A stretch of DNA of 64,000 nucleotides from WHSW01 sp963851045 (GCA_963851045.1 CAWKNC010000002.1:1550001-1614000), one strand, 5' to 3'. Shown: positions 25,269 through 34,052, counted from the stretch's first letter. The notes: generated from the letters alone by a model not told the origin. Numbers and translations are program-made.

Positions 25269-26090
25269 CTACCGCTTACTGAACTGCGGCCTCTTCCTGG
25301 CCTTCTTGAGGCCCGCCTTCTTGCGCTCCTTCTTGCGCGAATCGCGGGTCAGCAGTCCGCGGCGTTTGAGCTCGGAGCGGAGCTCGGGGTCGATGTCCGT
25401 GAGTGCGCGGGCGATCCCGTGCCGGACGGCAGCTGCCTGCCCCGACACGCCGCCGCCATGCACGCGAACGATCACGTCGACGTTCGACTCATACCCCGCG
25501 GTAACCAGCGGCTGGCGCGCCATCGAGCGCAGGTACTGGCGAGGGAAGTACTCATCGAGCGTGCGGCCGTTGACCGACACGTCGCCGCCGCCCGGGCGGA
25601 CGATGACACGAGCGATCGAGCTCTTGCGCTTGCCGGTGGCCTGGATCGTCGCCCCGGCGGACAACTCCACCTGCGGGCCGGAGCGAGCGACGGGCTCGTC
25701 GCCGGCCTCGGCCTCGGCCTCTGCACGAGCACGTTCCTCCTCTTCGGCCTCGAGACGAGCACGCTCCTCGGCGTCGAGCTCGCGCTCGGGCTCGAGGGCG
25801 ATCGGCTCGAGGTCGGCACCAGGTGCCTGATCCTTGGCCTTCGGCTGCGCGGGTTCCGGCGCGGGCGCTGCGGGCTCGTCCGCCACTGGCTCCTCCGCTG
25901 CGGGCTCCTCGGCGGGGGCCTCCTCGGCTTGGGTCTCCGCGGCGGCGGCGTCCTGCGTTGGCTCCTCGGCGGGGGGCTCCTCGGCTTGGGTCTCCGCGGC
26001 GGGGGCGTCCTGCGTTGGCTCCTCGGCGGGAGCCTCGGTGTTCTCGTCCTCGGACTGCGTCTGCTCGTCCGGCGGCTGCTCTTCGGTCAT
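25269..26090 (-). CDS. rpsI: Ribosomal protein S9 with a long acidic N-terminal extension
   Basis: The last 130 residues are a normal S9 (ATGKRKSSIARVIVRPGGGD to KKARKRPQFSKR). The preceding 140 or so residues are an extension rich in Glu, Ala, Pro and Gln, with a 19-residue tandem repeat (AEEPTQDAPAAETQAEEPP and a near copy) and then a charged ERARLEAEEEERARAEAEAE stretch likely to be helical. Ordinary S9 is about 130 residues. ATG 26090 overlaps the rplM stop (ATGA), so the extension is in frame and translated. Confidence 0.95.
   Translation of the reverse strand: MTEEQPPDEQTQSEDENTEAPAEEPTQDAPAAETQAEEPPAEEPTQDAAAAETQAEEAPAEEPAAEEPVADEPAAPAPEPAQPKAKDQAPGADLEPIALEPERELDAEERARLEAEEEERARAEAEAEAGDEPVARSGPQVELSAGATIQATGKRKSSIARVIVRPGGGDVSVNGRTLDEYFPRQYLRSMARQPLVTAGYESNVDVIVRVHGGGVSGQAAAVRHGIARALTDIDPELRSELKRRGLLTRDSRKKERKKAGLKKARKRPQFSKR
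25921..26034 (-). repeat. 57-bp tandem repeat within rpsI
   Basis: Two near-identical copies, 25921-25977 and 25978-26034, differ at a few bases. They encode the 19-residue repeats of the S9 extension. Confidence 0.8.
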
Positions 26091-26527
26091 CAGGCCTCGA
26101 TCTCGATGGGCTTCGGCTGCTGGGCAGCGTGTGGATGCTCGGGACCGGCGTAGACCTTCAGCTTCTTGATCTGCTGGCGCGCGAGCTTGTTGCGCGGAAG
26201 CATTCCGGTGACCGCCTTGCGAATCACGTCCTCGGGACGCCGCTCGAGCATCTCGTTGAGTGTCCGCGAGCGCAGCCCGCCCGGATAACCGCTGTGGCGG
26301 TAATAGATCTTGTCCGTGCGCTTCTTGCCGGTGACGGCGATCTTCTCGGCGTTCACGACGACGACGAAGTCGCCCGTGTCGCAGTGAGGCGTGTACTCCG
26401 GCTTGCGCTTGCCACGAAGCATGTCGGCGATCTGCGTTGCCAGACGGCCGAGGGTCTTGCCGTCGGCGTCGACGACATACCACTCGCGCTCGGGGCGATC
26501 AGTTGCTTTGGCTTGATAGGTCTTCAT
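26090..26527 (-). CDS. rplM: Ribosomal protein L13
   Basis: A 145-residue large-subunit protein with the family stretches WYVVDADGKTLGRLATQIA, GDFVVVVNAEKI, YYRHSGYPGGL and VTGMLPRNKLARQQIKKLKV. The first gene of the rplM-rpsI-glmM block. A candidate -10 (TATCAT) lies about 75 bp upstream, so unlike many genes here it has a real 5' leader of about 65-70 nt, which could carry autoregulation. Confidence 0.97.
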   Translation of the reverse strand: MKTYQAKATDRPEREWYVVDADGKTLGRLATQIADMLRGKRKPEYTPHCDTGDFVVVVNAEKIAVTGKKRTDKIYYRHSGYPGGLRSRTLNEMLERRPEDVIRKAVTGMLPRNKLARQQIKKLKVYAGPEHPHAAQQPKPIEIEA

Positions 26528-26601
26528 CGCTCGGTGATGCGCGCACGAGGCGCGCGAAAAGCCGCCCCGGCAGGCTGGAGCGCCCCGGCGCGGCGCGGCC
26601 G

Positions 26602-26607
26602 ATGATA
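26602..26607 (-). promoter_or_regulatory. Candidate -10 TATCAT of the rplM operon
   Basis: TATCAT on the minus strand lies about 75 bp before the rplM ATG. No convincing -35 hexamer was found 16-18 bp upstream. Confidence 0.3.
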
Positions 26608-26633
26608 GAGGACGTGGGCCGCTGACTCACTCG

Positions 26634-26639
26634 TATACT
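26634..26639 (+). promoter_or_regulatory. Candidate -10 TATACT of the first M23 peptidase gene
   Basis: TATACT lies 66 bp before ATG 26706, and GGAAGG about 9 bp before that ATG can serve as the ribosome-binding site. This gene therefore appears leadered. Confidence 0.35.
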
Positions 26640-26705
26640 GCGCGCGCTCGATTGGGGGAATCCTCGGGGTCGCTGTCGAATACCGCATGAAGGAAGGCAC
26701 GGACG

Positions 26706-27872
26706 ATGGAGCCACGAGCGTGCGCTAGGCGCAGCTGGCGAAAACTCAACATCGCGCTGGGCATTGCAGCAGCCGTGGGTTCAGCCTGCACCAGCGCAGG
26801 AGTCGCGCTTGCTCAGGGCGGCGGCGGCGTGGGAACGCCGGACCCTCCGGTGCTCACCGACGTCATCTGCCTCGATCGCTGCGCCGATATCCGGGTCGCG
26901 ACGGTCGGTTCGAAGGTTCAGCTGCGCGGCCACGATCTCGATGGCGTCGGCGTGGTTCGCTTCGCGGGCGACGGCTCCGGCCGCGTCACGGCTGAGCCGA
27001 CCGCCGTCACCGCACGAACGGTCGAGGCGAAGGTTCCCGCCGGCGCAGCCACGGGCACGGTCGTCGTTGACGCATACGGCACCACGGCCGAGACCCCCGA
27101 TGAGCGCGAGCTGAAGATCGTCGCCCCCGGGCAGATCCAATCCACCGGCGACTTTCGCCTCAGCTCCGCGCGAGCGAGCCCGCGTTCGAGCTTCTACGAC
27201 GGAGTTCGCCAGCCCGCGGTCACCTACGTGTACCGCGGCGAGGCGACGTCGGGCGTGCGCGTCCAGGTCGTCAACCGCGAGACCGGCGAGGTTGTTGCGA
27301 CGACGGTTGACGCAGCCGCTGAGCCGAACTCGACCAACACGACAAGGTGGGATGGGCTCGCCAGTGACGGCACGCCCGCCCCGAACGGGGACTATCAGTT
27401 CAGAATCGGCGACGCCGCGGGGTCCGGGGCGCGAGCTACCGCTGACTCCGACTTCGGTTACCACCAGTATCGCTTCCCCCTGCAGGGCAGACACAGCTAC
27501 GGCGATGGGTTCGGCGCCGGGCGCGGCCATCAGGGCCAGGACGTGTTCGCCAAGTGCGGTGCGCCGATCCGCGCCGTTCGCGGAGGCCGCGTGCAGGTCA
27601 ACTCGAGACAATCCGCCGCCGGCAACTACGTCGTGATCGACGGCAAGGGAACGGCCGTCGACACGATGTATGCCCATCTCATCCGGCGCTCGCCCCTGCG
27701 AAAGGGTGCTCGCGTCCGCACGGGTCAGCTCATCGGCAACGTTGGCCAGACCGGCAGCGCAAGCGGCTGCCACCTTCATTTCGAGATCTGGGCGGCTCCC
27801 GGCTGGTATGAGGGCGGGAGCCCGCTGCCGAGCGTCACCAGGCTCCTTCACCGCTGGGACACCTGGAGCTAG
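26706..27872 (+). CDS. Secreted M23 family metallopeptidase
   Basis: A 388-residue protein with a signal peptide (cleavage near ALAQG, residue 37). An IPT/Ig-like domain (about residues 45-135) is followed by a FlgD-like Ig segment (NGDYQFRIGD), then an M23 domain from about 265. The zinc and catalytic residues are all visible: H-x-G-Q-D (HQGQD), MYAHL, and CHLHFEIW with H-x-H. It is predicted to cleave peptidoglycan cross-bridges outside the cell. The next gene is a shorter paralogue 2 bp downstream. Confidence 0.88.
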   Translation: MEPRACARRSWRKLNIALGIAAAVGSACTSAGVALAQGGGGVGTPDPPVLTDVICLDRCADIRVATVGSKVQLRGHDLDGVGVVRFAGDGSGRVTAEPTAVTARTVEAKVPAGAATGTVVVDAYGTTAETPDERELKIVAPGQIQSTGDFRLSSARASPRSSFYDGVRQPAVTYVYRGEATSGVRVQVVNRETGEVVATTVDAAAEPNSTNTTRWDGLASDGTPAPNGDYQFRIGDAAGSGARATADSDFGYHQYRFPLQGRHSYGDGFGAGRGHQGQDVFAKCGAPIRAVRGGRVQVNSRQSAAGNYVVIDGKGTAVDTMYAHLIRRSPLRKGARVRTGQLIGNVGQTGSASGCHLHFEIWAAPGWYEGGSPLPSVTRLLHRWDTWS

Positions 27873-27874
27873 CG

Positions 27875-28687
27875 GTGAGGTTGCTGCGACGGACCGTCGC
27901 CATCGCGGCGCTGGTCATGGGTGGTCTTGCGACCCCGGCCGCGGCGGCGCCAACCGGGGCAGGCTTTGAGCTGCGCAATTCCCGAGTGGGCCCCGCCACC
28001 GTCTACTTCGACGGCAAGCGTCCTGCGACCGTGCGCTTCTCCTTCCACGCGACCCGGCGGCTCGACCTCGTTATCCGCGTGGTGCGCGCCGGCTCGGGTA
28101 ATGCGGTGCGGCGAATAGTTCGCCGAGGACGCGCACCGGGGAAGCTGCATCGGGTCCGCTGGGACGGTCGCCGGGGCGATCGGGGCGTGCCCGCCGACGG
28201 GACCTATGAGTTCCGCGTCGGCCCCGCTGGCCACAGGGGCGCCGACGCGGGGCGCTTCAAGTTTCACGATCACGTCTTTCCGGTTGCCGGCTCCCATACC
28301 TACGGCGACCGTTTCGGCGAGCCCCGCAGCGGGGGCCGCGTCCACGAGGGTCAGGACCTTCCCGCGGGATGCGGGACGCGGCTGCTCGCGGCCCGCGGCG
28401 GCACCGTGGCCGACTCCGGCTATAGCGATGCGCTCTACGGGCATTACGTGCTCATCGATGGTCGCGCCACCGATCGCGACTACTTTTACGCTCACCTCGA
28501 GTCGTCCACACCGCTTTCGGAGGGCGATCAGGTTGAGACCGGCGAGGAAATCGGCCGCGTCGGCAAGACTGGCAACGCCCGAAATGAGTTCTGTCAGCTT
28601 CACATCGAGCTCTGGCCACGCGGCTACCGCAACGGCTCCCCAACCGACCCGCTCCCGCTGCTTCAGGCGTGGGACGCGTTTTCGTAG
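27875..28687 (+). CDS. Secreted M23-like protein with an altered H-x-H motif
   Basis: A 270-residue paralogue of the preceding gene with a signal peptide ending AAAAP near residue 25. It keeps the FlgD-like Ig segment (DGTYEFRVG) and an M23 domain with HEGQD and FYAHL. The last motif reads CQLHIELW, so the catalytic first His of H-x-H is Gln while the zinc-ligand His remains. It could be a weak or inactive enzyme that binds wall and regulates its partner. It starts 2 bp after the upstream stop, in the same operon. Confidence 0.85.
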   Translation: MRLLRRTVAIAALVMGGLATPAAAAPTGAGFELRNSRVGPATVYFDGKRPATVRFSFHATRRLDLVIRVVRAGSGNAVRRIVRRGRAPGKLHRVRWDGRRGDRGVPADGTYEFRVGPAGHRGADAGRFKFHDHVFPVAGSHTYGDRFGEPRSGGRVHEGQDLPAGCGTRLLAARGGTVADSGYSDALYGHYVLIDGRATDRDYFYAHLESSTPLSEGDQVETGEEIGRVGKTGNARNEFCQLHIELWPRGYRNGSPTDPLPLLQAWDAFS

Positions 28688-28705
28688 TCAGGGAGCTTGG
28701 GAGTC

Positions 28706-30073
28706 GTGAGCCAGGAGGTCGCGAGTGAGGAGACTCGTCGTTACGGGCGCTCGGCCGGGCTGCTGACGATCGCACTCGGTGCGGCCGGGCTGCTTGCGTA
28801 CGCGTTCTTCGCGGTCTCCTCGCACACCCTCGACAGTCACGACTACGGGACGATCGTCGTCCTCTGGTCGGTCAACTTCATCGTCGCCGCGACGCTGTTT
28901 CGCCCGATCGAGCAATTGCTGTCCCGCAGTCTCGCCGAGCACGACGAGGTTGGCGAGGGTTCGAGCCACGTCCTCAAGATCGCCGGGCTGATCCAGGGCG
29001 GGGTGACGACGCTCGCCGTCGTCGTGATGCTGACCCTGCAGGATCCGATCACCGACGACCTGCTCGACGGCTCGCGCACCCTCTACTGGATCCTGGTCGT
29101 CGGAATCGCCGGGTTCGGCGCCGCCTACTACGCCCGCGGGTTTCTCGCCGGTCGCCGCCAATTCGGGCTCTACGCCACCTTGCTCGTGCTCGAGGGCGGA
29201 TCGCGGCTGATGTTTCCCATCGCCGTCGCGGTCGGCATCGCCGACGGCGTCGACGTCGTGGCCCTTGGCGTGGCCGTCGCCCCGCTCGCGAGCCTGACGG
29301 TGCTGCCGTTCGCCTTCGCCCGACACGCGGCTCGAAAGGCCGCTCCGCCCACGCCCGACGACTCCGGTCTCGAGTTCACGCTTGCACGCGGCGGCGCCTT
29401 CGCCGCGGCCGTGCTGCTGATCATGCTCTCCGAGCAGATCCTCGTCAGCTCGGGGGCTCTGTTCGTGCGGGGCGCGCTTGACGCCGATGCAGCCGGCCGG
29501 ATCTTCAACATCCTCATGGTCGCCCGCGCGCCGCTGTTGCTCTTTCAGGCGGTCGCGGCAAGCCTCCTCCCCCACCTGACCAGGCTCCGCACGCGCGGCG
29601 ACGCGACTGGCGAGGACGCCTTTCGCATGTCGATCAACAACACACTGCTGATCATCATCGGCTTCGCTGCCGCGGTGACCGTCGGCGTGCTCGCGATCGG
29701 GCCGCAGGTGATGCAGATCGCGTTCGGCGACGATCACGTATACGACCGCGCCGGCCTCGCCATCGTCGCGGTTGGCATGGGCTTCTACCTCTCCGCGGTC
29801 ACCCTCAATCAGGCGGCGCTCGCGCAGGGTCAGGCCCGTCGAGCCGCCGCCTGCTGGGTCGCGTGCGCGATCGGGTTCGCGATCTTCAACCTGATCCAGC
29901 CGCTCGACCCCTACAGAGCCGTCGAGATCGGCTTCGCCCTCGCGGCCGCCTGCCTCTCGGGGCTGCTCTACCTCCTCTACCGCAGCCCCCACCCGGTGGC
30001 CGGAGACGAGGTCACACCCGACTCAGCGCACGAGATCGAGGCCCGCCTGGCCTCGATCGACGAGATCGGTTAG
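28706..30073 (+). CDS. Polysaccharide flippase-like membrane protein
   Basis: A 455-residue protein with about twelve to fourteen hydrophobic helices and short charged loops, consistent with the MATE/Wzx-type polysaccharide transporter group. Recognisable stretches are FRPIEQLLSRSLAEHDEVG after the second helix and YYARGFLAGRRQFGLYATL. It probably moves lipid-linked glycan across the membrane. GTG 28706 is favoured; TTG 28697 is the alternative. The cytoplasmic tail is acidic. It may be transcribed with the M23 genes, from which it is 18 bp away. Confidence 0.78.
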   Translation: MSQEVASEETRRYGRSAGLLTIALGAAGLLAYAFFAVSSHTLDSHDYGTIVVLWSVNFIVAATLFRPIEQLLSRSLAEHDEVGEGSSHVLKIAGLIQGGVTTLAVVVMLTLQDPITDDLLDGSRTLYWILVVGIAGFGAAYYARGFLAGRRQFGLYATLLVLEGGSRLMFPIAVAVGIADGVDVVALGVAVAPLASLTVLPFAFARHAARKAAPPTPDDSGLEFTLARGGAFAAAVLLIMLSEQILVSSGALFVRGALDADAAGRIFNILMVARAPLLLFQAVAASLLPHLTRLRTRGDATGEDAFRMSINNTLLIIIGFAAAVTVGVLAIGPQVMQIAFGDDHVYDRAGLAIVAVGMGFYLSAVTLNQAALAQGQARRAAACWVACAIGFAIFNLIQPLDPYRAVEIGFALAAACLSGLLYLLYRSPHPVAGDEVTPDSAHEIEARLASIDEIG

Positions 30074-30078
30074 CCCGC

Positions 30079-30093
30079 CCGGCCCCCAGCCGG
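30079..30093. terminator. Convergent hairpin CCGGC-CCCCA-GCCGG
   Basis: Perfect 5-bp stem at 30079-30083 and 30089-30093 between the flippase and the RibD-like gene. No U-tract on either strand. Confidence 0.35.
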
Positions 30094-30670
30094 TCAATGG
30101 AGCGTGGGTCGGTAGGTGAGCTCTTGGATGTGCGCGTCGAGCGTCCGGTTCTCTACCAGCTCCAGGTCGAAGTCCTCCGCGCCCTCAAAGATCGGCTCCT
30201 GCCCGGTCTGACCGGTGATGACGGGAAAGAGAGTCACCTGAACGCGGTCGACCAAACCGGCGGCCATGAGCGCGCGGTTCATCGAAAGGCTTCCGTGCGA
30301 GCGCAGCGGCATTTCGGACTCCTCCTTGAGGCTGACCCACCACGTCGACGGCGTCGCCGCTCACAAGGGTCGCGTCATGCCAGTCGAGCGGCCCCTCCAA
30401 TGTCTTCGACACCACGGTCGCCGGCAGGCTGATCATGCGCGTCACCCACGGATCGCGGACCTCGGACTCCTCGGTACTTGAGGCGAGCATCCGTGCGAAC
30501 GCCCGGTACGTGTTGGCACCGAACACCATCCGCTGGTCCGGAGCGTGCTCGGCGAGGCGTTGGTCGAGCAACTCAGGACCCTGCTTTCCCCAGTACCCGG
30601 TCCAGTCGCCGCCGGCGGCACCGTAGCCATCGAGGCTGGAAAAAACGTCGAAGGTGTAGGTGGCGGCCAT
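30094..30670 (-). pseudogene. RibD C-terminal / dihydrofolate-reductase-fold protein with a frameshift
   Basis: The N-terminal part is family-like (TYTFDVFSSLDGYGAAGGDW, MVFGANTYRAFARML, LVSGDAVDVV). After DVV the frame is lost, and the expected continuation SLKEESEMPLRSHGSLSMNR and VTLFPVITGQTG is found one frame over, ending at 30094. A single extra base in the CCC run at 30336-30338 explains it. Joined, the protein would be about 190 residues, matching NADPH-dependent reductases of this fold. A GAGGAGG Shine-Dalgarno precedes ATG 30670. Confidence 0.75.
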
Positions 30671-30727
30671 GTCGTCCTCCTCGAGACAGTTGGTGGGTGT
30701 GGGTAGAGACTCGAGTTCGCCGCGGAA

Positions 30728-32110
30728 TTAATCGCGCGGTTGGCCGCCAAGCGCCGCGACCGCTCGGTCGCCGAGCTCGACGCTGTAGTTGGTGCCTCGG
30801 TCCTCGGGGTAGATCTGCGTGGTGTTCGCGAGGATGAGGCCTGGGACGCCGGTGTCGAGCGGCGGCATGCGGTCGCGGTAGCCGAGCGTCACGACCGGCT
30901 GGGCGGCCGGCTCGCGGAAGATCCAGCGGTCACGAATCCAGGATTGGTCGAACTCGGGATTGACGAGCTTCAGGCCCGGCATGTAGGCGTTAACGAGCGC
31001 GTCGAACTCGAGGTCGAGCAGGGGGTCGGTCGGCTCGACGTAGTTGGCGATGTAGAGGAGGTGGCGGCCGCCGTAATGCTCGGGGCCGATCAGGTTGGTC
31101 TGCTCGATGAGCCCGATGAATGGCAGACGCTCGTCGGCGATGTTGGTCCAGTAAAAGCGCCCGAACCGGCGGTCGAGGCTGAGGATCACGCAGAGGGCCG
31201 TTTGGTACGGGATTGCCGAGGTCCCGGCGACGCAGCGCGGGTCGAGGCGCGCGGCGAGCGATGGCTCGACCATCGCGGCAAAAACATCGGTTGGCACGGT
31301 CGCAATCACCCCGTCGTATCGCTCCGGCTCGCCAGCCGATTCGAACTCGCGCGGATCGTGGCCGCGCCTGAACGAGTCCGGTGCACCGGCGGTGACCTCG
31401 AAGCCGCCGCCTTCGACCGACGCGATCGACTTCGCGGGGCGATCAATGAGAACGCGCCCGCCAGCGCCCTCGATCGATTTGCGCAGATGCTCCAGCAACG
31501 GCTGGAAGCCGCCGCGCGGATAGCCGAGCATCTCCCCACGGGCCTCCTTGCCCTCGAGGCGCCGGCGGAGCGTCAGCTTGCTCCACAGCCAGGCCATCGA
31601 GATGTCGTTGGCGCGCGGCCCGTACTTGCCGCGCAGAAGGGGGCCCCAGAGAACGTCCCAGGCCTCCGGTCCCATGTTCGAGCGGACCCAGTCGTGGGCC
31701 GTGACCGACTCGAACGGCTCGACCTCCTTATGACGGCGCTGCAGGAGCACGGTCGCGAGGCCCATCTTGATGCGGCCCCGCAGGCTCATCGCGGTGAAAC
31801 GAAGGAGGTCGAGCGGGCTCGTGAACGCGTAGCCGCGCCCTCCCGAGAAGACGCCCATGCTCGACGGCAGCCACTCGATCTCGAGGTCGAGCTCGTCATA
31901 GAGCGCGGCGATCGCAGCGTCGGTCGTGAACAGGTGGTGGTAGTAGCGCTCGAGCAGCGTGCCGTCGCCGAGGTCAAGCGTCGCAACCTGGCCGCCTAGG
32001 CCGGGCCAGCGCTCGTAGACGTCGGCGGCGTGGCCCTCCTTGGCAAGCCGGTGCGCGGCCGCAAGCCCGGCAACGCCGGCGCCGATGACCGCAACGCGGT
32101 TAGAGCTCAT
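30728..32110 (-). CDS. FAD-dependent oxidoreductase (protoporphyrinogen oxidase / amine oxidase-like)
   Basis: A 460-residue flavoprotein. The dinucleotide-binding GAGVAGLAAAHRLAKEGH is at residues 8-25, followed by Glu in YERWPGLGGQ. The C-terminal flavin-contact region is GVPGLILANTTQIYPEDRG. The substrate is not evident. It lies directly downstream of a polyprenyl-phosphate glycosyltransferase with an 11-bp overlap, so it may oxidise a lipid-linked or nucleotide sugar. ATG 32110 is chosen because it opens immediately before the Rossmann motif. Confidence 0.78.
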   Translation of the reverse strand: MSSNRVAVIGAGVAGLAAAHRLAKEGHAADVYERWPGLGGQVATLDLGDGTLLERYYHHLFTTDAAIAALYDELDLEIEWLPSSMGVFSGGRGYAFTSPLDLLRFTAMSLRGRIKMGLATVLLQRRHKEVEPFESVTAHDWVRSNMGPEAWDVLWGPLLRGKYGPRANDISMAWLWSKLTLRRRLEGKEARGEMLGYPRGGFQPLLEHLRKSIEGAGGRVLIDRPAKSIASVEGGGFEVTAGAPDSFRRGHDPREFESAGEPERYDGVIATVPTDVFAAMVEPSLAARLDPRCVAGTSAIPYQTALCVILSLDRRFGRFYWTNIADERLPFIGLIEQTNLIGPEHYGGRHLLYIANYVEPTDPLLDLEFDALVNAYMPGLKLVNPEFDQSWIRDRWIFREPAAQPVVTLGYRDRMPPLDTGVPGLILANTTQIYPEDRGTNYSVELGDRAVAALGGQPRD

Positions 32111-33092
32111 CCGGGTCGTGCGCGGGCGGCGTCGAGATCGGGTCGACGACCCGGCGCTCGTCAACGACGTAAAGCGGGCGGCGCTTGACCTCGTCGTAAA
32201 CGCGACCTAGGTACTCGCCGATGATTCCAACGGTGATCAGCTGGATCCCTCCGAGCAGCAGAACCACCAGCAACACGGTGGCGATACCGGGGACGAACTC
32301 GCCGGCGATCCGGAAGCCGATGGCGACCGGTATCGCAAGGAACGCGATCGCCGAGAAGAGGAAGCCGAGGATCGTCGCCGCCTGGAGGGGCACGTTGGAA
32401 AACGACGAGATCGCGTCGAGGCTGAAGCGCAGCATCTTGCGGGTCGAGTACTTCGTCTCACCGGCGAAGCGTGGGTCACGGTCATACGCGACCGGCTCCT
32501 GGCGGTAGCCGATCCAGCTCGTCATCCCGCGGATAAAGCGGTCGCGCTCGCGCATCGAGTTGAGCGCGTCGAGCGCGTTTCGATCGATGAGCCGGAAGTC
32601 CCCGGCGTTGCGCTCGATCGGCACCTGCGAAAGCCGCGACATCAGGCCGTAGAACCAGCGTGCCGTGACCAACTTGAACCGCGTCTCGCCGGCGCGCTCG
32701 CGACGAACGCCGTAGACGACGTCGGCGCCGTCGCGCCAGCGCTCGAGCATCTCCACGATCACCTCTGGCGGATCCTGCAGATCGGCGTCGATCATCACCG
32801 TCGCGTCCCCGCGCGCCCGATCGAGGCCTGCCGTGATCGCGGCCTGATGGCCGAAGTTGCGCGAGAGGGTCACAACCCGCACGCGGTCGTCGACGGCGGC
32901 AAGCTCGCGCAACAGCTGCGGCGTCTGATCGCTGCTTCCGTCGTCAACAATCAAGAGCTCGAACGGCACCCCCTCGAGGGCGGCCGCGGTGCGACGGTGA
33001 AACTCCACGATCAGGTCCTGCTCGTTGCAGGCAGGGGCAACGACGCTGAGCAGCGTCAGCTCCCTCCCGGCCGTCTCGATTTGGCCGCTCAC
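32100..33092 (-). CDS. GT2 polyprenyl-phosphate glycosyltransferase (GtrB/ArnC-like)
   Basis: A 330-residue protein. The cytoplasmic GT2 domain has LLIVDDGSSDQTPQLLREL and VMIDADLQDPPEVI (D-x-D), and two C-terminal membrane helices start near residue 235 (LGFLFSAIAFLAIPVAIGF). This layout fits enzymes that load a sugar onto undecaprenyl phosphate for transfer outside the cell. TACGCT lies 8 bp before GTG 33092. It is coupled to the FAD oxidoreductase and divergent from a methyltransferase. Confidence 0.9.
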   Translation of the reverse strand: MSGQIETAGRELTLLSVVAPACNEQDLIVEFHRRTAAALEGVPFELLIVDDGSSDQTPQLLRELAAVDDRVRVVTLSRNFGHQAAITAGLDRARGDATVMIDADLQDPPEVIVEMLERWRDGADVVYGVRRERAGETRFKLVTARWFYGLMSRLSQVPIERNAGDFRLIDRNALDALNSMRERDRFIRGMTSWIGYRQEPVAYDRDPRFAGETKYSTRKMLRFSLDAISSFSNVPLQAATILGFLFSAIAFLAIPVAIGFRIAGEFVPGIATVLLVVLLLGGIQLITVGIIGEYLGRVYDEVKRRPLYVVDERRVVDPISTPPAHDPDEL

Positions 33093-33100
33093 GCGGCGCG

Positions 33101-33106
33101 AGCGTA
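33101..33106 (-). promoter_or_regulatory. -10 element TACGCT of the GT2 / oxidoreductase operon
   Basis: TACGCT on the minus strand lies 8 bp before GTG 33092. It sits within 20 bp of the divergent element at 33120. Confidence 0.4.
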
Positions 33107-33119
33107 CATGGGGACCTTC

Positions 33120-33125
33120 TAGTCT
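33120..33125 (+). promoter_or_regulatory. -10 element TAGTCT of the zinc-ribbon methyltransferase gene
   Basis: TAGTCT lies 6 bp before ATG 33132. Confidence 0.4.
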
Positions 33126-33131
33126 CGCGCC

Positions 33132-34052
33132 ATGTCAGCAACCCCTGCAGCGGCTCTTGAACCATGCGCTGTGTGCGGCGGCTCCGATCTACGGCCGCAC
33201 CTCGACGTCGCCGGCGAGATGGGCGATGCCGGGCTGATTCCCACAACGGATGCCTTCGGGACGGCGCTCGCCGACATCGTCCGCTGCGCGCGCTGCGGTC
33301 ATATGCAGCTCGCGCGTTTTCCGTCCGAGGAGGATCTCTCCGACGCCTACGGCGAGGCCGAGTCCGACGACTACATCGGCGAGGAGGCCGGCCAACGTGC
33401 GACGGCCCGCGCGATTCTCGAGCGAATCGAGCGCCAGGTCGCACCCGGTGAGCTGCTCGATCTCGGCTGCTGGGTCGGCTTTTTGCTCGACGAGGCGCGC
33501 AAGCGCGGCTGGCAGGGCACGGGAGTCGAGCCGAGCGAGTTCGCGTCCGCCTACGCCCGCGACCGTCTCGGCCTCGACGTTCGCACCGACGGCCTCTTCG
33601 ATGCCCAGCTCAAGGACAGCTCGTTCGACGCCGTGTTCATGGGCGACGTGATCGAGCACCTCCCCGCAGCTGGCGACGCACTCGATCGCGTTGCGCAGCT
33701 CCTGAGGCCCGAGGGCGTGCTCACGCTGGCGCTTCCCGACGCCGGCAGCCGCCTCGCACGGGGTATGGGCAAGCGCTGGTGGTCGGTGATCCCCACCCAC
33801 GTCCACTACTTCACCCGTGCGAGCCTCATCGCGCTGCTCGTCCGCCACGGCTACCGGGTCGTGTCGATCTCGACCCAGCCGAAGACCTTTACCGCGGGCT
33901 ACTACCTCGGTCGCCTCGGCGGCTACAGCGACGGCTTCGGGCGCGCGGTCGTCGCAGCCGCAGGCGCGGTCGGGGTCCGCGACCGTCTCTGGACCCCGGA
34001 CTTTCGCGACCGGATGCTGGTGATCGCGCGGCGGGGCTCGTCTGGGTCATGA
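33132..34052 (+). CDS. Zinc-ribbon class I SAM methyltransferase
   Basis: A 306-residue protein. An N-terminal ribbon (CAVCGGSD then CARCGHMQ) precedes a class I methyltransferase domain from about residue 105. Motif I is LLDLGCWVGFLLDEA, with Trp-Val in place of the usual Gly-Thr, and DAVFMGDVIEHLP marks the post-II region. Such ribbon methyltransferases often act on sugars or lipid-linked glycans. It is divergent from the GT2 and FAD operon and convergent with guaA. Confidence 0.82.
   Translation: MSATPAAALEPCAVCGGSDLRPHLDVAGEMGDAGLIPTTDAFGTALADIVRCARCGHMQLARFPSEEDLSDAYGEAESDDYIGEEAGQRATARAILERIERQVAPGELLDLGCWVGFLLDEARKRGWQGTGVEPSEFASAYARDRLGLDVRTDGLFDAQLKDSSFDAVFMGDVIEHLPAAGDALDRVAQLLRPEGVLTLALPDAGSRLARGMGKRWWSVIPTHVHYFTRASLIALLVRHGYRVVSISTQPKTFTAGYYLGRLGGYSDGFGRAVVAAAGAVGVRDRLWTPDFRDRMLVIARRGSSGS

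Noticed and set aside
26640..26705. Possible c-di-AMP (ydaO-type) riboswitch before the M23 peptidase gene
   Set aside because: Only about 65 nt separate the candidate -10 from the ATG, too short for the known motif, and the conserved GGGGAACC-type elements are not present.
30740..31999. 419-residue open frame opposite the FAD oxidoreductase
   Set aside because: No recognisable domain; the minus-strand frame has a full Rossmann motif.
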